Assembly: GCA_013693815.1 (NCBI GenBank)
Contig: CP059259.1
Coordinates: 839,931-847,608 of the forward strand
Direction: 5' to 3'
Source: Nocardioidaceae bacterium
GTDB lineage: Bacteria > Actinomycetota > Actinomycetes > Propionibacteriales > Nocardioidaceae
DNA length: 7,678 bases
Shown: positions 6,497 to 7,678 of the stretch, piece after piece
Layout: each line of letters starts with the position of its first letter
How positions within the stretch are numbered: the stretch's first letter is position 1
The notes under the pieces: generated by a model
What the model was told of the DNA's origin: nothing
The model's input: only the letters and a program-made list of their open reading frames with translations
Database searches by the model: none
Position numbers and translations under genes: made by a program

Positions 6497-7316
6497 GCCA
6501 GCAGCTGAGCGCGGTGGCCTACCCGAGGACGTCTTGGTCCGGGTGCGAGGCCTGTGCAAGGTCTACGGCAACAACGAGGTGTTGCGCGGCGTCGACATGG
6601 ATCTGCACCGCGGTGAGGTGATCGTCATCTTCGGCCGGTCGGGTTCGGGCAAGTCGACCCTGCTGCGGTGCGTGAACTTCCTGGAGGACCCCAGCGAGGG
6701 GACGATCGAGATCGCGGGGATGACGCTGGAGGGCGGCCACCGGACTCGGGCCAAGCGGGAGCGGATCCGCAGGGTGCGGCTGTATGCCGGGATGGTATTC
6801 CAGCAGTTCAATCTGTTTCCGCACATGACCGCGGTGCAGAACGTGATGGCGGGGCCGCTTGCGCTCGGCAAACAGGATCGCCGGTTGCAGGAGGAGCTCA
6901 CCGGCACCTCGATGGACAAGGACGCCGTACGTAAGCGGGCGGTGGATCTGCTCGCTGAGGTCGGCTTGGCCGACAAGACCGACGAGCACCCCATTCGACT
7001 CTCGGGTGGCCAGCAGCAGCGGGTGGCGATTGCGCGAGCTCTAGCGATGCAGCCCGAGGTGATGCTGTTCGACGAACCCACCTCGGCATTGGATCCTGAG
7101 CTCACCGGCGAGGTGCTAGCGGTTATGAAACGGTTGGCGGTGGACCGGCAGATGCCGATGCTCGTGGTCACCCACGAGATGGGGTTCGCGCGAGAGGTCG
7201 CCCATCGGATGGCTTTCTTCCACGAGGGCAAGATCTTGGAGCAAGGGCCGCCGTCGGAGTTGGTGAGCAACCCGCAGAACCCCGAGACCAAGAAGTTCCT
7301 CGACGCTGTCTTGTAG
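6489..7316 (+). CDS. Polar amino acid ABC transporter, ATP-binding protein (GlnQ/HisP type)
   Basis: Cytoplasmic ATPase that powers the importer, 275 aa. The ABC motifs are complete: Walker A GRSGSGKST (49-57), Q-loop VFQQFNLF (Gln105), signature LSGGQQQR (171-178), Walker B VMLFDE (191-196, catalytic Glu196), D-loop SALD (199-202) and H-loop His229 in VTHEM. The ATG at 6489 overlaps the permease stop by 8 nt; an upstream in-frame GTG at 6480 would add three residues. A GGTGG at 6479-6483 is a weak ribosome site. The helical domain between Q-loop and signature carries about 13 extra residues (around LGKQDRRLQEELTGTSMDKD) compared with E. coli GlnQ. The gene is last in the operon, with a hairpin directly after its stop. 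Confidence 0.95.
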   Translation: MSEPAAERGGLPEDVLVRVRGLCKVYGNNEVLRGVDMDLHRGEVIVIFGRSGSGKSTLLRCVNFLEDPSEGTIEIAGMTLEGGHRTRAKRERIRRVRLYAGMVFQQFNLFPHMTAVQNVMAGPLALGKQDRRLQEELTGTSMDKDAVRKRAVDLLAEVGLADKTDEHPIRLSGGQQQRVAIARALAMQPEVMLFDEPTSALDPELTGEVLAVMKRLAVDRQMPMLVVTHEMGFAREVAHRMAFFHEGKILEQGPPSELVSNPQNPETKKFLDAVL

Positions 7317-7362
7317 ACCTGCGGGATTGCGGCAGCCCGGCGAGCCGCACCGCGGAGCAGGT
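7317..7362 (+). terminator. Hairpin terminator of the importer operon
   Basis: Starting on the first base after the TAG stop, ACCTGC (7317-7322) pairs with GCAGGT (7357-7362), and inside it TGCGGC (7328-7333) pairs with GCCGCA (7344-7349) around a 10-nt loop. Both stems are perfect 6-bp matches separated by a small internal loop. There is no T-run, which is usual for high-GC actinomycete terminators. Confidence 0.55.
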
Positions 7363-7399
7363 GACTGGGCGGGGTCGCCTGTGGTGGCAGAGAGTGTGT

Positions 7400-7429
7400 C
7401 GGCTCCCCGTCGCCCGATCGGCGTAGCCG
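7400..7429 (-). terminator. Nested hairpin after the modC-like gene
   Basis: CGGCT (7400-7404) pairs with AGCCG (7425-7429), enclosing CGCC (7411-7414) and GGCG (7420-7423) around the loop CGATC. It lies 1 nt beyond the stop codon of the minus-strand gene, where a terminator is expected. It has no T-run, and part of the left arm is unpaired. Confidence 0.4.
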
Positions 7430-7430
7430 G

Positions 7431-7678
7431 TCAGGGCGCGGGGTAGAGAGTCACCTCGGTGGCTTTGACTGCGAACCACACGTTTGCGCCTGGGCGGAGT
7501 CCGAGTTCGGCGACCGCCGTGGGGGTGACGTCGGCTGCCAGATTGCCGGCTCGGACTCGCACCAGATGCCCTTGGGGCTCCACCTCGGTGACGGTGACTG
7601 GAAACGCATTGCGTGGACTGCCTTCGGGACGATGCGGAAACACCGCGACGGCATTCGGCCGGAAGACGGCTAGCGCGG
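7431..7678 (-). CDS. modC: ModC-like molybdate ABC transporter ATPase, C-terminal TOBE domain (5' part outside window)
   Basis: About 81 residues are visible, in frame to the right edge, so the gene begins outside the window. The segment ALAVFRPNAVAVFPHRPEGS, then GHLVRVRAGN, LAADVTPTAVAELGL and the ending WFAVKATEVTLYP, match the TOBE (oxyanion-binding) domain found at the C-terminus of molybdate/tungstate importer ATPases. VKATEV near the end is particularly typical. The ATPase core is not in view, so a stand-alone TOBE protein or another TOBE-bearing ABC ATPase remains possible. A GTG at 7643 could be mistaken for a start, but the similarity continues upstream of it. It is convergent with the amino acid importer operon and probably the last gene of a modABC-type operon. 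Confidence 0.78.
   Translation of the reverse strand, partial: ALAVFRPNAVAVFPHRPEGSPRNAFPVTVTEVEPQGHLVRVRAGNLAADVTPTAVAELGLRPGANVWFAVKATEVTLYPAP

Noticed and set aside
4886..6559. A 557-codon open frame on the minus strand opposite the binding-protein and permease genes
   Set aside because: It lies wholly against well-identified genes, has composition typical of a high-GC antisense frame (Arg/Gly/Val/His/Gln-rich), and shows no recognisable domain.
1..7678. A new defence, toxin-antitoxin or biosynthetic system
   Set aside because: Every sizeable gene belongs to a recognisable housekeeping, transport or envelope family; only the DUF2277 protein has no known function, and nothing around it suggests a system.

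Overview
This is a high-GC window. IdeR-type iron-regulator sequence, a secreted MltB-like transglycosylase, a COG4880-type secreted propeller and a GGTCGAGT...TATCGAGA palindromic repeat together point to an actinomycete. Propionibacteriales is my best guess, but the sequence alone does not prove the order.

Layout, left to right. (1) The C-terminal ~200 residues of a DtxR/IdeR metal-dependent repressor on +, cut by the left edge. (2) A cluster of short palindromic (REP-like) repeats at 612-713. (3) A minus-strand pair reading leftward: a large secreted beta-propeller protein, whose reading frame is broken in its linker, followed 4 nt later by a small DUF2277 protein whose stop codon lies inside one of the repeats. 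(4) Divergent from the propeller gene, a secreted lytic transglycosylase on + whose Lys/Pro-rich C-terminal tail is detached by a frameshift in a C6 run. (5) A compact three-gene ABC importer operon on + for polar amino acids: lipoprotein, permease, ATPase. (6) A convergent intergenic region with two hairpins. (7) The C-terminal TOBE domain of a ModC-like molybdate importer ATPase on -, cut by the right edge.

The three importer genes form one functional unit: a lipid-anchored binding protein, a HisM-type permease and a GlnQ-type ATPase, with spacings of 6 nt and -8 nt. The transglycosylase and propeller protein share a divergent promoter region and are both exported. A shared role at the cell envelope is possible but is only inference from position.

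I see no mobile element, CRISPR array, defence locus, tRNA or rRNA, and no convincing undescribed multi-gene system. The most unusual signals are: (a) four apparent single-base indels, mostly at C/G runs in low-complexity linkers, that break two neighbouring genes; these may be sequencing errors or real mutations; (b) a REP pair whose outer ends are conserved while the inner stems differ yet stay paired; and (c) one of those repeats having become the C-terminus and stop codon of a conserved gene.
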